From: Darksidea phi | Lineage: Eukaryota; Ascomycota; Dothideomycetes; Pleosporales; Lentitheciaceae | DNA: 64,000 bases | Assembly (NCBI GenBank): GCA_030770425.1 | Contig: JASJFT010000042.1 | Coordinates: forward strand, 186,001-250,000 | Reading direction: 5' to 3' | Shown here: positions 22,991 to 33,844 of the stretch, one piece after another | Layout: every line of letters starts with the position of its first letter | Numbering within the stretch: position 1 is the stretch's first letter | Notes under the pieces: generated by a model | The model's database searches: none | Told to the model about the DNA's origin: nothing | Seen by the model: only the letters and a program-made list of their open reading frames with translations | Program-made: the position numbers and the translations under genes

Positions 22991-23368
22991 GGAACCTGCG
23001 ATAAAAGATACATAATTTAGAACAGAGTGCTCGGACGTTACAATTGGTTGTTAGATTTCAATGTGCTGGGGCTCGCGAATGTGTTTGGTTCCGTAAGGTT
23101 AGGAGCCCTCCATAGCCATCTCCTCGGGTTGGTCTCGAAGAAGTGTGAGGTTAAGGTACTTAAACACGAAAGGAAGCGCGATCCTCGACTCATATGTGCT
23201 TCCATACCGACGGGAATGCTTCTAGTCTATCAAGAGTTCAGCACAATAATCAACATCATGAAAGACTGTTCGCTGGCAAAGTTGGTGAATATGCTAGACT
23301 TCCCTACTCAAACAACCCATAAGATACAAGCACGCCCAACCGTTCGATCATCTCTTGCGAGATTACGG
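22991..23368. other. Intergenic, 3' of FYV4
   Basis: No gene supported. A plus-strand open frame running from here into the FYV4 coding region is antisense to it, and its predicted protein resembles nothing I know. Confidence 0.4.
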
Positions 23369-24088
23369 CTACCTATTTTTCTCCTTGTTCTCAGCCGCCC
23401 GCCTCTTCGCCCTAACTTCAGCCCTCCTCCTCTCACCACCGTCAACCTTGTGGCCTCTCGTCTCCTCCCAAATACCCTCTTGCATCCGTATCCTGGCCTT
23501 GAGTCCACCACTGCCCTTCACAGGCTCCACATAACTCCCCTTGATCGTCTTTGCGCCCTTGACCACCACGCCCTGCACACCCCTTAACTTCTCTACTGGC
23601 TCGGCTGGCGCATCAGCTCCTGTCGGCACGTTCACCACCATCTTTCTCATCCCCGGATCATGTGTTGCCGTCGACATTGCCGAGCGAGCGCTCATGCCTG
23701 GTATAGGGTGGCTTCCCACGGGCGCCTCCACAAGCTTCAATTCTGCGACTCCATCTGTAACGTGCTGGCAATCGCCTCCAATACCATACTCTCCATTCCG
23801 GAATTTCTCACGCCAATGCAATAGGTACTTCCTCGATCTGGCGGGCTCTATTCCCAGCTCCTTCAATTGATGCGATGAAAGGGTGAATAGCGCGTCCCAT
23901 GACGGGATCTTGGGGGCGTGTGCTGAAAGGCCGCGACCAATGGCGCTCAGGAAGGTGGTGTGATCGGGAATGAAAGGTATGGGTTTTGGTACAGGTCGGA
24001 TGGGTATCGAATGCTGGAGATTCCGAACGCAGACTTTCGATGCGGAGACGGCGGAGGTCGCGCTGAGAAAGGGTCTTCGGAGGATCAT
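23369..24088 (-). CDS. FYV4: Mitochondrial small-subunit ribosomal protein mS41 (FYV4-like, IGR motif)
   Basis: Predicted 239 aa, single exon. The N-terminus (MILRRPFLSATSAVSASK) is Arg/Ser-rich without acids, a typical mitochondrial presequence. Residues about 46-100 carry the IGR-motif domain (FLSAIGRGLSAHAPKIPSW, then LKELGIEPARSRKYLLHWRE) that defines the mS41/FYV4 family. The C-terminal half is basic and ends in a charged coil (RRRAEVRAKRRAAENKEKNR). It should be part of the mitochondrial ribosome small subunit. I chose the ATG at 24088 because upstream codons in frame contain no earlier ATG. It is divergent from ARPC1 with 293 bp between start codons. Confidence 0.85.
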   Translation of the reverse strand: MILRRPFLSATSAVSASKVCVRNLQHSIPIRPVPKPIPFIPDHTTFLSAIGRGLSAHAPKIPSWDALFTLSSHQLKELGIEPARSRKYLLHWREKFRNGEYGIGGDCQHVTDGVAELKLVEAPVGSHPIPGMSARSAMSTATHDPGMRKMVVNVPTGADAPAEPVEKLRGVQGVVVKGAKTIKGSYVEPVKGSGGLKARIRMQEGIWEETRGHKVDGGERRRAEVRAKRRAAENKEKNR

Positions 24089-24381
24089 GATGGCGGTTGC
24101 TGGATAGAATATGAACAATGGGTAGCCCGTATTGACGAGGCCTGACACACTGATAAGGAGTGTAACGCCGGACGCACTGACTTGTCAATTGCGGCACGCA
24201 GATTCGGTGGTTGATGTCTGCTTTCGCAGTCTGAAGCACCATCAACTTTTCGGAGGTGCCAAGAGAAGCCCGTGCTGAGGCCGACACAACCCCTCCACTC
24301 CCGCCAACACATCCCACCATCACCCTCCGAACGCTACCATTGCAATAGTAGAGAGTCTCCTATTGCACCCCAATCATCAAT
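24089..24381. promoter_or_regulatory. Shared divergent promoter, FYV4 and ARPC1
   Basis: 293 bp lie between two start codons pointing away from each other, so both promoters must overlap here. The right part is pyrimidine-rich (CACCCTCCG and similar), as is common upstream of fungal starts. No single factor site is assigned. Confidence 0.5.
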
Positions 24382-25473
24382 ATGGCGCCCCCCGAAGCCC
24401 ACCACCTCTTCCACCACCCGATCGCGGACCACTCCTTCTCCGCAGACCGTCAGACGCTGGCCGTAGCCCGCGACAACATCGTTGACCTCTACCAGCGCTC
24501 CGGCTCGAAGTACACGCTGAAGGATGAACTTACTGGACATGACAAGACCGTCACCGGTGTAGACATTGCACCGAATTCTGGCAAGATTGTGACGTGCGCT
24601 CAAGATCGCAACGCTTATGTCTGGGAGCCTTCGCCGGAAGGCTGGAAGCCCACTCTCGTACTACTGCGTATCAACAGAGCAGCTACATGCGTCCGCTGGG
24701 CACCCTCCGAGACCAAGTTCGCCGTTGGTTCCGGCGCCCGCCTAATTCCCGTCTGCTACTTTGAGGAAGAGGACAATTGGTGGGTTAGCAAGCATATCAA
24801 GAAGCCCATCCGCTCGACTATCACCGCCGTAGCCTGGCACCCGAACTCGGTTCTCCTCGCTGCTGGCTCTACAGATGGGCATGCGCGCGTCCTTTCCGCC
24901 TTCGTCAAGGGCATAGATGACAAGCCGCAACCCTCCGCTTGGGGCGAGCGTCTACCCTTCAACACCGTGTGCGGCGAGTTCTTGAACAACACGGCTGGCT
25001 GGGTCCACAGCGTCGCCTTTTCTCCCTCAGGCAATGCCCTCGCCTTCGCGGCCCATGACAGCACCCTTACCGTCGTTTACCCCTCCGGCCCCGACGAGCC
25101 GCCCCGCGCCGTCCTCAGCATTAGCACCCAAGTCCTGCCCTTCATGTCACTCATCTGGTCGTCCGAAAGCGAAATCATCGCTGCCGGCTACAACTGCGAG
25201 GCCTACCGTCTCCAGGGCTCTGAGCAGGGCTGGGAGCTTGCGGGTAGCTTGGAGAGTAAGGGTCGTCCGGGGATCCAGGACCAGAGGGAGGAGAGCGCGT
25301 TGAATATGTTCAGGCAGATGGATCTGAAAGGCAGCACGAAGGATGATACCAAGTTGAAGACGGTCCATCAGAATACTATCAATACCATTCGCAGCTTTGA
25401 GGAGAGCGGTGGGCAGGTGAAGAAGATTAGCTCGACTGGCGTGGATGGGCGGGTTGTTATCTGGACATTGTAG
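24382..25473 (+). CDS. ARPC1: Arp2/3 complex subunit 1 (ARPC1/p41, WD40)
   Basis: Intronless, 363 aa, the usual family length. WD40 beta-propeller subunit of the Arp2/3 complex, which nucleates branched actin at endocytic patches. Repeats read DELTGHDKTVTGVDIAPNSG, TCAQDRNAYVWEP, RAATCVRWAPSETKFAVGSG, ITAVAWHPNSVLLAAGSTD, VHSVAFSPSGNALAFAAHD and the last blade GVDGRVVIWTL. The ARPC1-specific insert between blades 6 and 7 is present (SALNMFRQMDLKGS, followed by TVHQNTINTI), which separates it from generic WD40 proteins. No lesions seen. The start at 24382 begins MAPPEAHHLFHHPI, as in other fungal ARPC1. Confidence 0.95.
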   Translation: MAPPEAHHLFHHPIADHSFSADRQTLAVARDNIVDLYQRSGSKYTLKDELTGHDKTVTGVDIAPNSGKIVTCAQDRNAYVWEPSPEGWKPTLVLLRINRAATCVRWAPSETKFAVGSGARLIPVCYFEEEDNWWVSKHIKKPIRSTITAVAWHPNSVLLAAGSTDGHARVLSAFVKGIDDKPQPSAWGERLPFNTVCGEFLNNTAGWVHSVAFSPSGNALAFAAHDSTLTVVYPSGPDEPPRAVLSISTQVLPFMSLIWSSESEIIAAGYNCEAYRLQGSEQGWELAGSLESKGRPGIQDQREESALNMFRQMDLKGSTKDDTKLKTVHQNTINTIRSFEESGGQVKKISSTGVDGRVVIWTL

Positions 25474-25757
25474 GTTTCGGACGCCCAGTGGTACTAAGCA
25501 GAGAAATATGACAGGTAATCCCGCCATGCGGTCTCTGCATGAATTGGAACAGATGAATATATCGTCATATCATTACAAACAACATCCTCGTCGTGAAGCT
25601 CAAAAAGACGTTTTAAACTTCATCGCGCATTCATAAGCGGAGAGCCTCCAAGTTCGGATATCACAAACGCAACCAGTCTTAACCAAAAACAAAAGAAAAT
25701 CCTCATAACCTATCATAATCGTACAGTCCCCCGTCGTACTTTTCACTCTTCATTCCT

Positions 25758-28400
25758 TCATCCAAAACCAACAAACCCCTGCTGCGCAAACTGATCCCCA
25801 ATCTGCTGCTCTACACCCGCCGTACTAGTCCCCGTTCCCGGTGCGGCTCCAGTCCCCCCACCAGTCGTGGGCGCACTATCATTCAAAAACCAACTCCAAT
25901 CCTGATCGATATCCATAGGCATATTTTGCCACGAGAAGTTATTCGTGGGCAAAGGATAATTATTCAGCGAATCATCGTTGATCTGGGCGCCCGTCACAGT
26001 GCCCGTCGACGAGGTATCGAGCGCATTCCCCCAATTATAAAAGCCGTCATAGCTCACAAACGGGTCTGTGAAGTTCAACCCTTGACCGTGCGCGGGAGAC
26101 GTCGACGTCGGATTCGTAGATGAGGGCGTTGTGAGACTGGGGTTTGAGGTTGTGCTGGCGGAGAAGGGGGTGGTGGCGGATGTTGTTTCGGAAGAGGGTG
26201 TGAGCAGTGCGGGTGCTTGGGAGGAGCATGACTGACGTAAGCGGCTGGCAGGCATGTCTTCGGGGCCGACTTCCTTGCCGCCGCGTTTGATGGAGATGGT
26301 GCCAAAGTAGGGGATGACGAATTCGGTAGGTCCGCAATCTTCGGGATTGCCGCCATGGAAGCCCGGGGACAACTTCTTCAGCATCCTTTCTAGGACCTCT
26401 GCGCTTTGCAGGGCGACCTTTCCGCCCTTCTCGGACGAGGCGCGGCGGAAGATGTCGATGCTGATTTCGACGAGGCGGATATCGGATTCTTTGTCCTTTG
26501 GGCTGATGGGCGTGTTGGTGAGTCCGTAGTTAAGTAGGCCTAGGACGATGAGCACGGCTGACGTGAAGCCGATGAAGTCGACGGCTTTGCATTCGTAGAG
26601 GGGTTGGACTGCGCCTGTTCGGAGGGCTTGGTAGAGGCGGAGGACTTCGCGGGAGCCGTTGAGGCAGGCGGTGCGGGAATACGAAAAGCGACTGTTTGAC
26701 TGCGATTTAAGCATGAAGGGGAGGTGGAGGTAGACGCGGATTTGGTGATAGATCATCTGCGCCATGATCTTCTCCCTGAGCTCTGCCGCATTGCCCTCGA
26801 CATCTGAGAAGAGTTGTGAGTACTCGAGCCACTGTGGATCAAGCTGTTTCCAGAGGTCCTCGAGCTCTTGGTCGATTTGAAGGGCCCAGGCGAAGCTTTG
26901 CTCTGCGATACCTTGGTTGCGGTCGATGACTTTGCCGGAGAGGATGGAGAGCTTGTTGAAGAAGATGAGGGGCGCGAGATAGTCACTAGGAGGAATGTGA
27001 AGAGTCAGGTCGCAATGGGTGTCTGAGATACCGTAGGGAAGGCCGAGCAGGAGGGAGAGGAAGCGGTCGCCATGGTAGAGAGACCACCAGATAGATTCGT
27101 GGGCGGCGGAAGTGGTGCGTTTACGATGGAGTCCCTGAGTCATTAGCATATTTCTTGCATTGAGGGAGGAGAGGTGGCGTACCATGAGCTGGGTGTACAT
27201 CAATCCTTTTCGGTAGGCAAGCCAGGCTCGACGCGGCTGACCGACATCGGCGTACCACTTCGCCTTCAATATCAAGAGCTCCATGCCCTCTAGGGTAGCA
27301 GCATACTCATCATCTGCTAGCACCCACCGATCGATAGCCTCAACATACCGCTCAACCTCATGCTCGTTATCCGAACAAATACCCACAGCAAGCACAACCG
27401 TTCCCATAGCTCCAATATTGCCCTCAGCTAGGGCCTTTGAAGCGAACTGCGCGAGCGTCTCATCGGTTGACGATGTGCCGCTACATTTACGGCGCCACGT
27501 TTGCCACCATTCGCTGTTACTGTTCATGATAGTGGTGAGCTTGTCGAAAGGTGGGAGGGTGGCAAGAAGAGCTTGTTTGGTACGTTCCTTTTTAGCCTTG
27601 TGCGCCAGGGAGGAATCGTCCATCATGTCGCTGGGGTTGCGGTAGCTGATTGTGAAGCGTTCACCTTGGGCGATGGGGTTGGGTGTGGAATCTTTGCGAA
27701 AGGGTTCCATTCGTGCTTTGATACGCTCTTCCGCATCATTAAGCTAGGCATGTCAGCAGGCGCCTAAGGAGTATCGGTAGCTGTAACATACAGCATCTTC
27801 GAAGACCGACAGAATGGGCACATGATGGCCCCGATCCGGCGCGGCACGTTGTACATCCTGCAGCACAGCCGACGAAGCATCGGATGAGAGAGGAGTAGGC
27901 GGAAACGTGTCTCTCGTGTAGAAGTTTGGCGTCTTCGACGAGGCGGTGTTTGGTGTCTTTAATGAGGTGGTGTCTGATTGACTCTTTTCGGTCTTCTCCT
28001 CAAGGATTGAGTCGACGAGCGCTTCTAGACGAGACACTCTCTCACGGAGGTTCTTCCTGTGATCGACGACGACATCTGGGTCGGCATGCTCTTGGTCGAT
28101 ACATCGGCTGCCTCGAGCGAAGCATTCCGAGCACACGTCTGGGTTGTCGGACGGGAAGATGCATCGAATCTTTCGGCGACGGCCTAGGCGGGATTAGATG
28201 GATCCGAGCCGTAACACAGTAAAGCGGATGAGAGACAGGAGACAGAAGGTAGAGTAGATGGGTAAAGGCTGCAAAGTCCTGATGTGCAGTGACAATGGAT
28301 GGAAGAACCATAAGCAAATACAAACCAACGTACACTCAAAACAACTATGAGTACCCTTGCGCATCTTCTTGCGCACGACGTGCGAATCTTCTTTTGGCAT
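25758..28400 (-). CDS. Zn2Cys6 fungal transcription factor
   Basis: Predicted 814 aa nuclear regulator, three exons (28400-28334, 28183-27792, 27743-25758). The DNA-binding domain has CX2CX6CX9CX2CX6C spacing with cysteines 20, 23, 30, 40, 43 and 50 (core SCFECRRRKIRC). The first intron splits the codon of Cys23, so an unspliced reading would hide the domain. A short coiled coil follows (LRERVSRLEALVDSILEEK). The fungal-specific middle homology region spans roughly 240-560, with the typical WWSLYHGDRFLSLLLGLPYG. The C-terminus is Ser/Thr/Pro/Gly-rich and probably activating. The first exon after MPKED is basic (VVRKKMRKG) and may act as a nuclear signal. No target pathway can be inferred from the neighbours. 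Confidence 0.92.
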
Positions 28401-29500
28401 CTCTTGTTCTGTACTCCTTTAGACCGTACCCGCTATCTCTTTTTCGTCCGAAAGGAAGCTCGATCGCCTGCTCTACGCCTTTCGGCTCGGAACCACCGGC
28501 AGTATATAATCAAGGCGGGCTATCTCGTAGAGGAAAGAGGGCCTTAGAAAACGCTCCAGGCGTTCAAGGATTGAAGTAGCGTTCGTCCGGCCTTTATCGT
28601 CCGGCCTGACTCAGCACCGTGACGGTGAAAGGATGGCTGAGTGAACTAGCGCTCAATCCTGCGTGAAGCGTCACCCCGAGGCTCGGAGAGATTCACTATA
28701 TATCTGAGGTCTAGGCAGCTACTTGCGTGGCTCCGTGTTGGCGTGCAGACGTCCCCTTCCAGACGCTTTGTGCGAAGTACAAGGACCAATGAGAGAAGGG
28801 GAGAGCGAGTAATAAACGAGGGACCCTGCGACAGCTGATGGGCCAAGCTTCATTTGAAATCCGACTCCGCTTCTTGAATGCGGGTTTGGAGGTCGCCGTC
28901 GGATTTAGTTTTCGGATCCGAAAGTTGCACATCTCTATGAAAACGTAGCAAGATGCTTCTTCCCACTCGCACGGCAAGCTCGCCGACTCGCCGACGTATG
29001 GAGGATTGTTGCTCCGATTCATCTGCATACAATACTCCGCGGGCACCCCCTGCTATACTCCTTGGACACAAAAAGCCGACCGCTTCATTAGACGCTCGCC
29101 GGCTCACAATAACAGGAACACTCACGTTCCCGAGGATTGAGGCCATTGCATTGCTCCCAGCGATCAACTCAAGCGCGCCGATGCATGCGAGGTGGTGCGA
29201 AATGCGCCGTCAGCCCCTTCAGCCCCTTCAGCCTTATCGATAATAGCTCGCGTGTGGGCTGTGGGTCGCTCTTTCCGTCATCCCGTGCGCCCCGCTGCGG
29301 CGTACAACAAAGCAACGCTGCGCTGCGCTGCGCAGCGCAGTGCTACCACATGTAGGACCTTGCGAAAAGCGCATTTTCATTCTCTATCGCTTCTGGACCT
29401 CACTATATGGCTTTCCTTCTATCTGCTTCCATCTATATTTTGCCTATCCAAGAGTCGATTGTGAAAACGACTTGGTAATTCCATCGAGCAATTGGCCACC
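28401..29500. other. Divergent intergenic region, Zn2Cys6 factor and two-TM protein
   Basis: 1.1 kb upstream of both flanking genes. I see no coding gene; antisense-overlapping frames around 28711-29240 lack domains. It contains a nested inverted repeat (28567-28660), an 18-bp GC palindrome CTGCGCTGCGCAGCGCAG (about 29323-29340) and three tandem CAGCCCCTT words near 29211-29235. Confidence 0.45.
28567..28660. repeat. Nested inverted repeat, about 94 bp
   Basis: Outer arms: AGGATTGAAGTAGCGTTC (from 28567) and, inverted, GAACTAGCGCTCAATCCT (ending 28660), imperfect over about 18 bp. Inner arms: ACTCAGC (28609-28615) and GCTGAGT (28636-28642). Between the inner arms sits the small hairpin ACCGTGACGGT (28616-28626). 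A direct repeat GTCCGGCCT lies inside the left half. It is about 170-260 bp upstream of the Zn2Cys6 start. Confidence 0.6.
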
Positions 29501-30183
29501 ATGGACACGACACAGCGCCAGCCTCAACAGCACCCACGCCAGACCGAGCACTTCCCACCAAGTCCGCCGCCCTCTCCTACCGCAGTGCGAAGACGACAGA
29601 AGAAAAAACGCGATGCAGACCCTTTCCTCGACTTGGGCTCCGCATCAGTCCCAATCCTCGCACCCTCCCCGCCATCGTCCCCCACCCAGCAGCCGGACGA
29701 GCCGCAAGAACATATACTCGTCCGAGTACGTAGCTCGCCCCCCTCCTTTCCCCCTGTAACGATGCTAATGCACGGAAACAGCTCATATGGACCCCGCTCC
29801 TCTTCACATCCTTCCTGCTTTCCCTCTTCCTTGTGAATCGATCCGACCGTTCCCGCCGCTACACTTCCTCCTCGCACTCTTCTACGTTGCTCGCCAGGCT
29901 CAATCCCGAACCCTACCAGGACTCCACGAACACGACATGGGATCGACGAGGCTCAACGTCGCATGTCGAGCCCCACGACGCTATATCGCCGGGACAAACT
30001 CAGCCGCAGAAGAAGAGGTCGTGGTATTTGCACAAGAAGATCCGCAAGGTGGTGAGGCTAGAGATTAGCGATGCGCTTGAGATGCGGAACAGGGTTATTG
30101 TGGTGATGGTGGGTGTGGCGCTAGGATTGGCGTATGTGGGCTGGATGGCGCTGCATTGGCTTGTTGGCATGGTTTGGCGATAA
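29501..30183 (+). CDS. Uncharacterised protein with two membrane segments
   Basis: Two exons (29501-29725, 29782-30183; 56-bp intron), 208 aa. The start has an excellent context (GCCACCATGG). The N-terminal 75 residues are Pro/Ser/Gln-rich with a basic patch RRRQKKKRDAD. The second exon opens with a membrane helix (LIWTPLLFTSFLLSLFLVN, about 76-94). A polar loop with a basic stretch follows (KKRSWYLHKKIRKVVRLE), and then a C-terminal helix (VIVVMVGVALGLAYVGWMAL onward) reaching the end. I do not recognise a family. The intron lies exactly before the first helix and its removal keeps the frame, which supports a real gene. Confidence 0.65.
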
Positions 30184-31011
30184 GGATATGACGGATGAGG
30201 GAAACGAAGGTAATAAAACAAGAGAATTCCGTATTGATGATGGTGGGGAAGACGGATTTTTTTCGCATCTGCGCTGCAATCTACACAAACCGGGTTTCTA
30301 GGCATGTACTTTGGGTAGCGGGTCACGAATTACGAAATGTCTGATCAGGACCGGAATAAGGGAAAAGGCAAAACTGTACGAATGTGACAGCTGTCTGGAT
30401 AGAGCGATGTAGGACATATATCAAAGGAATACCAATTCTTTCCAAGCAAGTCAACCGAGCGATTATAAATAGTAGCGTACTTGAGTTAAATTCGACTATT
30501 ACTGCAAAAAGCAATGAAGCCTATCATCTATCCCAAAGCTATACACAGGAAACAAGACAGTTACAAAAAAAGGATACGAGAAGCAAAGAAATAGACAAAG
30601 GACAGGAACAGGGATCCAGCCCAGGAGTATTAGGTGCAAGGTTGCGCAGACCGCCGAAGGAGAATCTGACAAAAGAAAGGTGGGCGGAGAGTAGAGGAAG
30701 ATGCGGCGGTCCCGATGATATCGATGATGCAGATGAAAGATGCAAACCAACAAAAGAGAACATGTAGCAGTAGAGACATAGATGCTCGCTCAACAAACAC
30801 AACACCAATCCACCCGGAGGAGAAATTGACCAAAACTGTCGGGTATCAACCAAGAAGAGTAGGGTATCGTCCCTATATGCTCCACCAGATGCTCCATCCC
30901 GCCTCCTTCCATCCATCATTCCGATGACCGCTGCTCGTCAAAGGCTGGATCGTCACAGCTCCAGCTCTCCATCCGTATGATGATGTCGAGCTCCTCGACA
31001 TCACCATCTAG
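30184..31011. other. Convergent intergenic region
   Basis: Lies between two genes that point toward each other, so it holds two 3' UTRs. AT-rich around 30380-30600. No gene supported. Confidence 0.4.
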
Positions 31012-32825
31012 TCATGCGGTCTCTGGCGCGAAGAAAAGTACGACCTCGCCTCTGTCGTTACGCTTCAACCGCATGCTCTTCCAGAGCTCTTTCTCTTCCT
31101 CGGCCTTGCTGGCCTCGCTGTCCCAGCGCTCATAGCGTTCACGATGGTACCTCTTCAGTGCTTTGTTGACGCTCATACCTCGCTCGGAATCGGGGCCCTT
31201 GTTGATGAACGACATGAACAGCTCAGCGCGAGCCTCGGCCTCGGTTTTCACTGGTGCAAGGTCACCGTTAGGACGGACGATCAGCTGACCGTTTCCATTT
31301 GGCACTGGCGACCGAGACTTGGAGGGGTGGTATTCAATAGCCTTCACGGTCTTACGTTCGCGAGCCGGTGATGGTGACGAAGAGTACTGTCGGCGGCGAC
31401 GACGATCGCCATCGCGAGTGCGTCGGCTTTCACGTGTAGAATCCTCCCTCTCCCTTTTCTTCATCTTGGGCTTGATCTTGACGAGAGCAGTGCTAACCTT
31501 GCGCTCTTTCCGCTCACGTTCACGCCCCCGCTCCTTCTTCTCTTGCTTTAGCTCAGCCTTGCGGTCCTTCTCTTGCTGCATCTCAAAGTCTTTCTGTGCC
31601 CGCATGAACGCCTTGGAGGCGCCTTGCCTCGCTCGCTTCATTGGGCTGAGTGGTGAGTTCTCTACATATTCTCCAGAGTATTCAGGCGAGGGAGGAAACT
31701 CTGGGCGAGCCAGCAAGCGATTTAGCCCACCAGTCAGACCCGAGTGCAGAACAGGTGGGGTATCGGCCATGATGAGGTCCCTCTGGTGCTGTGCACGGAC
31801 GAGCGTCATGTCGAGCTCAGCAGGCGAGTTGCGCTTGCGCTTTCGCTCCTCCTTCTTGATCGTCGTGCTGACGTCCTTGGACTTGGTGCGGCTCTGCTTC
31901 GGTTTGGGAGCCGGGGTGGTGAAGTTGAAGTCGGGTTCCTGCTTGCGGAGGTTGTAAGAGTCGAACCGTTCGTTGGTAGGTCGCACAGGCCCGTCGCCGT
32001 ATGCGAATCCATCCTCGCCAAACGCGTCATCCGGTACCTGAAACTTCATCACGTCCGACACCGATGCCTCGAGTTGTTCCTCGTAGGCGGGCGGCTGGCT
32101 GTCTTCGATCATGCGCGCCTCCTCCACAGGGAGGTGCGTCTGGGAGGCGTTCGGCGTCGCGGCGGGGTCGAGGAAGTCGAATACATTGACGGAGGGGAGC
32201 GCAGCAGTCTCGCCATAGCCCAGGGAGTTCAGGGCTGGCGGAGGGGTAGGAGCGCGCGGCGGGGCATCGACAACGGCGACGGCGCCGCTGTCTGCGTCGG
32301 GCGCATCCTCAACGTAGGCGCTGCGCGGGACGAGGGCTTGCGAGTTCTGCTGGGCGCTGTCTTTCTTCTGGTGTTGCGGCTTCTTCTTCTCCCGGTACAG
32401 CTTGCCCTGGTACTTCTGGTCTTCGGTGATGCATGACTAGCCATTGGTTAGCGACAGGCCCGCAAGAGTGCACAAAAACCAAAAATTGGGCCGAGCATAG
32501 GAACAATCGAAGAGACCATCTAGTAGTGGCGTTCCCCCGAAAGAGCGAGGAGCAGTACGTACCGTGTGGGCTTTGTAGCTGGTGCCCTCGAAATGAACCA
32601 TGCAGTCCAAGCAGGTATAGGACGCGCCGTAGCACTGGTTGCGGTGGCCGTCAAGCTTCTTCTTAGTGAGGACATCCCCACAGTTCTGCTCGCAGCAGTT
32701 CGCAGTCAGCGGCCGTGACAATGCAGCGCACCTCCAGGGGCGAGGGGTCCAATCGGGCGGCTGAGCGCGGCGGCCCGGCGAGAGGGATGGGGACGTAAAC
32801 ATACCTCGCAGGAGAACGAGACCAT
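31012..32825 (-). CDS. LYAR-type C2HC zinc-finger protein
   Basis: Predicted 522 aa, exons 32825-32805, 32685-32563, 32436-31012. The first exon encodes only seven residues (MVSFSCE); joined to the next it gives FSCENCGDVLTKKKLDGHRN and TCLDCMVHFEGTSYKAHT, the paired C2HC fingers of the LYAR family (yeast YCR087C-A, human LYAR), which are nucleolar proteins linked to pre-rRNA processing. The rest is low-complexity and highly charged: basic K/R/E-rich coils around residues 240-430 (KKERGRERERKERK, RRTRDGDRRRRRQ). It ends with a conserved-looking block SVNKALKRYHRERYERWDS and VVLFFAPETA. The long basic tail exceeds the yeast homologue. Role by family: ribosome biogenesis in the nucleolus. Confidence 0.9.
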
Positions 32826-33844
32826 GGTCGCGGTGGGAGACGATATGCAAACCAGCGGTGAACAGCTGGCAGGCGGTCAATGGATAGATGAAGGATGTCG
32901 GTGAGGTTCAGGTTGGGGCGAGGGCCATGCTGTATCGATTGCTGCGGCGTGGGGGACGTGTATCAAGTTTCAGTCTTGGTGTTGGCGGGCTCATCAAACA
33001 CGTACGGTATTTTCCCTCGCCCTAGCCTGTGCTTGGACGGCATCCCCTGCGCAAGCCCTGGTCCGCTGCAGCCGTCTGCACGATGCGCGCTACGAACCAA
33101 AAATAATCACGCGACGGGGCCCATCAGGGCAGACTGTGGGATGGGCGCGCCACAGACCCGGCAGACGTCACGGCGAGTTCTGCGCCGTCGTGGCTGCGCA
33201 GACCCGACCGCGACGGCTGCCGGCATGGGCATCGCGTCGACCACGGCGAGGGTGATGCGCATCCGTGACACTTCCAGCTGCCCAAATCTGCACCGTCGCA
33301 GGTAGACGACCGTGGCTTCATACCATTCACTACTAAGGCCAGACGAACCCTCGCGCGCCTCTCTATCTGCCTCCCCCTTGGCGGGCTGGCCGCGTGAGCT
33401 CCTATTTGCCGTGTGAGACCGGCACTATCTGCTGCTGCTCGTATGGCCCTCCACCACAAAGGCTCCCTGAGACATGCTCTCGTGAAACCCGCTGACGTGA
33501 CCTGCGGATGTCCCGGGCGCCCACTGTGCCGGGTCATCGCCCACCCATCGCATACCGAGTGACCTCAAAACGCCATCGTGAGAAGCAGCAACTGCGCTTT
33601 CTCCGCGCGGCACGTATTGCTTCTGCGCCCGCATGAAGACGGCCAGTGTCGCTGGGTCCTCATATCCCTGCCTCCGACCCTCAGTGAGCACCCGCCCCTC
33701 AGTGAGCACCCGCCCCTCTCACATCGCTCCCCGAGCGTGCTGGCCCTAGGGCATGCCCTCGGAGCGGCCTCGACCTGCGCCTCTTCCTCTTCGAGCCTTT
33801 GTTTCTCTTTGCTGCTCCTTTGGACAGCGCCGCCCCCCGGGGTC
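32826..33844. other. Intergenic between LYAR-type gene and ERV2
   Basis: Promoter side of the LYAR-type gene and 3' side of ERV2 (both minus). No supported gene. Contains a perfect 18-bp tandem duplication CTCAGTGAGCACCCGCCC at 33680-33697 and 33698-33715. Confidence 0.45.

Noticed and set aside
28711..29243. Overlapping 70-110 codon frames on both strands
   Set aside because: No domain, no codon bias, and mutual antisense overlap; treated as intergenic.
31744..32436. 230-codon plus frame within the LYAR-type gene
   Set aside because: Antisense to a low-complexity charged region, which commonly gives long open antisense frames.
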